Below are positions 52,030 to 52,212 of a DNA stretch of 52,212 nt, piece after piece (position 1 is the first letter of the stretch; each line of letters starts with the position of its first letter). The stretch is from Myxococcota bacterium (lineage in GTDB: Bacteria; Myxococcota_A; Polyangia; JAAYKL01): positions 1 to 52,212 of the forward strand of contig JASJCT010000018.1 of NCBI GenBank assembly GCA_030065855.1, in the 5' to 3' direction. The notes below the pieces were generated by a model. That model did no database searches. It had not been told where the DNA came from and saw only the letters and a program-made list of their open reading frames with translations. The position numbers and the translations under genes were made by a program.

Positions 52030-52212
52030 CGACATATGCCCGTTTCAACTTTCAGCGTCTCTGAACTCCTGAACCCAGCAGTACCTCGTCTTCTTTTCCG
52101 ACGAACGCACGCACTGGCAGAAATCGTCCATGGTGGCGGACGCGGCGTTTGGGTCGGTACGGCATGGGCGCTGGATCCCGCTGCAAGCGCCGATAGCCTT
52201 TAGGGGAAATCA

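Noticed and set aside
51973..52203. 76-codon open frame near the right end
   Set aside because: Only its first 14 codons from 51988 resemble a protein family; the rest lacks recognisable features and is probably chance.

Overview
The window looks like a chromosomal segment of a Gram-negative, moderately GC-rich bacterium from the former Deltaproteobacteria, most likely Myxococcota or Bradymonadia or a relative. This placement is an inference. It rests on three neighbouring secreted or lipoprotein genes carrying long Asp-Thr repeat linkers, one of them with a GGCS tail resembling a decayed MYXO-CTERM-type sorting signal, together with outer-membrane beta-barrels, lipoproteins and a lexA-imuB-dnaE2 mutagenesis cassette. 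No rRNA, tRNA, CRISPR array or intact mobile element was recognised.

Layout. Positions 303-5876 (+) hold a compact shikimate operon, aroA-aroE-aroC-aroK-aroB-aroQ: six of the seven steps from DAHP to chorismate, with a small tandem duplication at the aroB/aroQ junction. Positions 5916-16304 (-) hold, reading leftwards from 16304, Rieske protein, cytochrome b, an octaheme HAO-like cytochrome, NapD, NapA, a four-heme NapB-like cytochrome and an unknown 208-residue protein, followed by an outer-membrane porin, a metallophosphatase and a DMT permease. An Rrf2-type regulator with three cysteines (16530-16937, +) is divergent from this block. I read it as a periplasmic nitrate respiration locus in which a cytochrome bc-like complex and an anchored octaheme cytochrome may replace NapC/NapGH. 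Positions 16967-21269 hold the Asp-Thr repeat surface proteins (LRR lipoprotein, secreted esterase, putative glycoside hydrolase lipoprotein). Positions 21552-26156 are mixed: YedF, a parvulin lipoprotein, a small roadblock-like protein, a fragment of IMP dehydrogenase, a beta-barrel protein, a serine hydrolase and a 54-residue protein with its own promoter.

Positions 26313-34483 (+) are mostly housekeeping: a large NAGPA-like secreted protein, murI, a small membrane protein, an MBL-fold hydrolase, dnaX, ybaB, recR and a lipoprotein, then convergent srkA. Positions 35623-42732 (+) hold the most interesting unit, four tightly coupled genes: a CHAT protease-STAND NTPase-TPR protein, a ParA/MinD-like ATPase, an HD-domain protein and a small cysteine-containing protein. 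It looks like an uncharacterised conflict or programmed-death module. Positions 42822-46810 (-) are a surface-glycan cluster (DUF2334 deacetylase, GT32-like and GT4 glycosyltransferases, ATP-grasp ligase). Positions 47071-51924 (+) are lexA, a catalytically dead Y-family polymerase (ImuB type) and error-prone DnaE2/ImuC, controlled by a promoter whose -35 lies in a 12-bp direct repeat. The last 290 bases hold only a fragment of an XRE-type antitoxin start.
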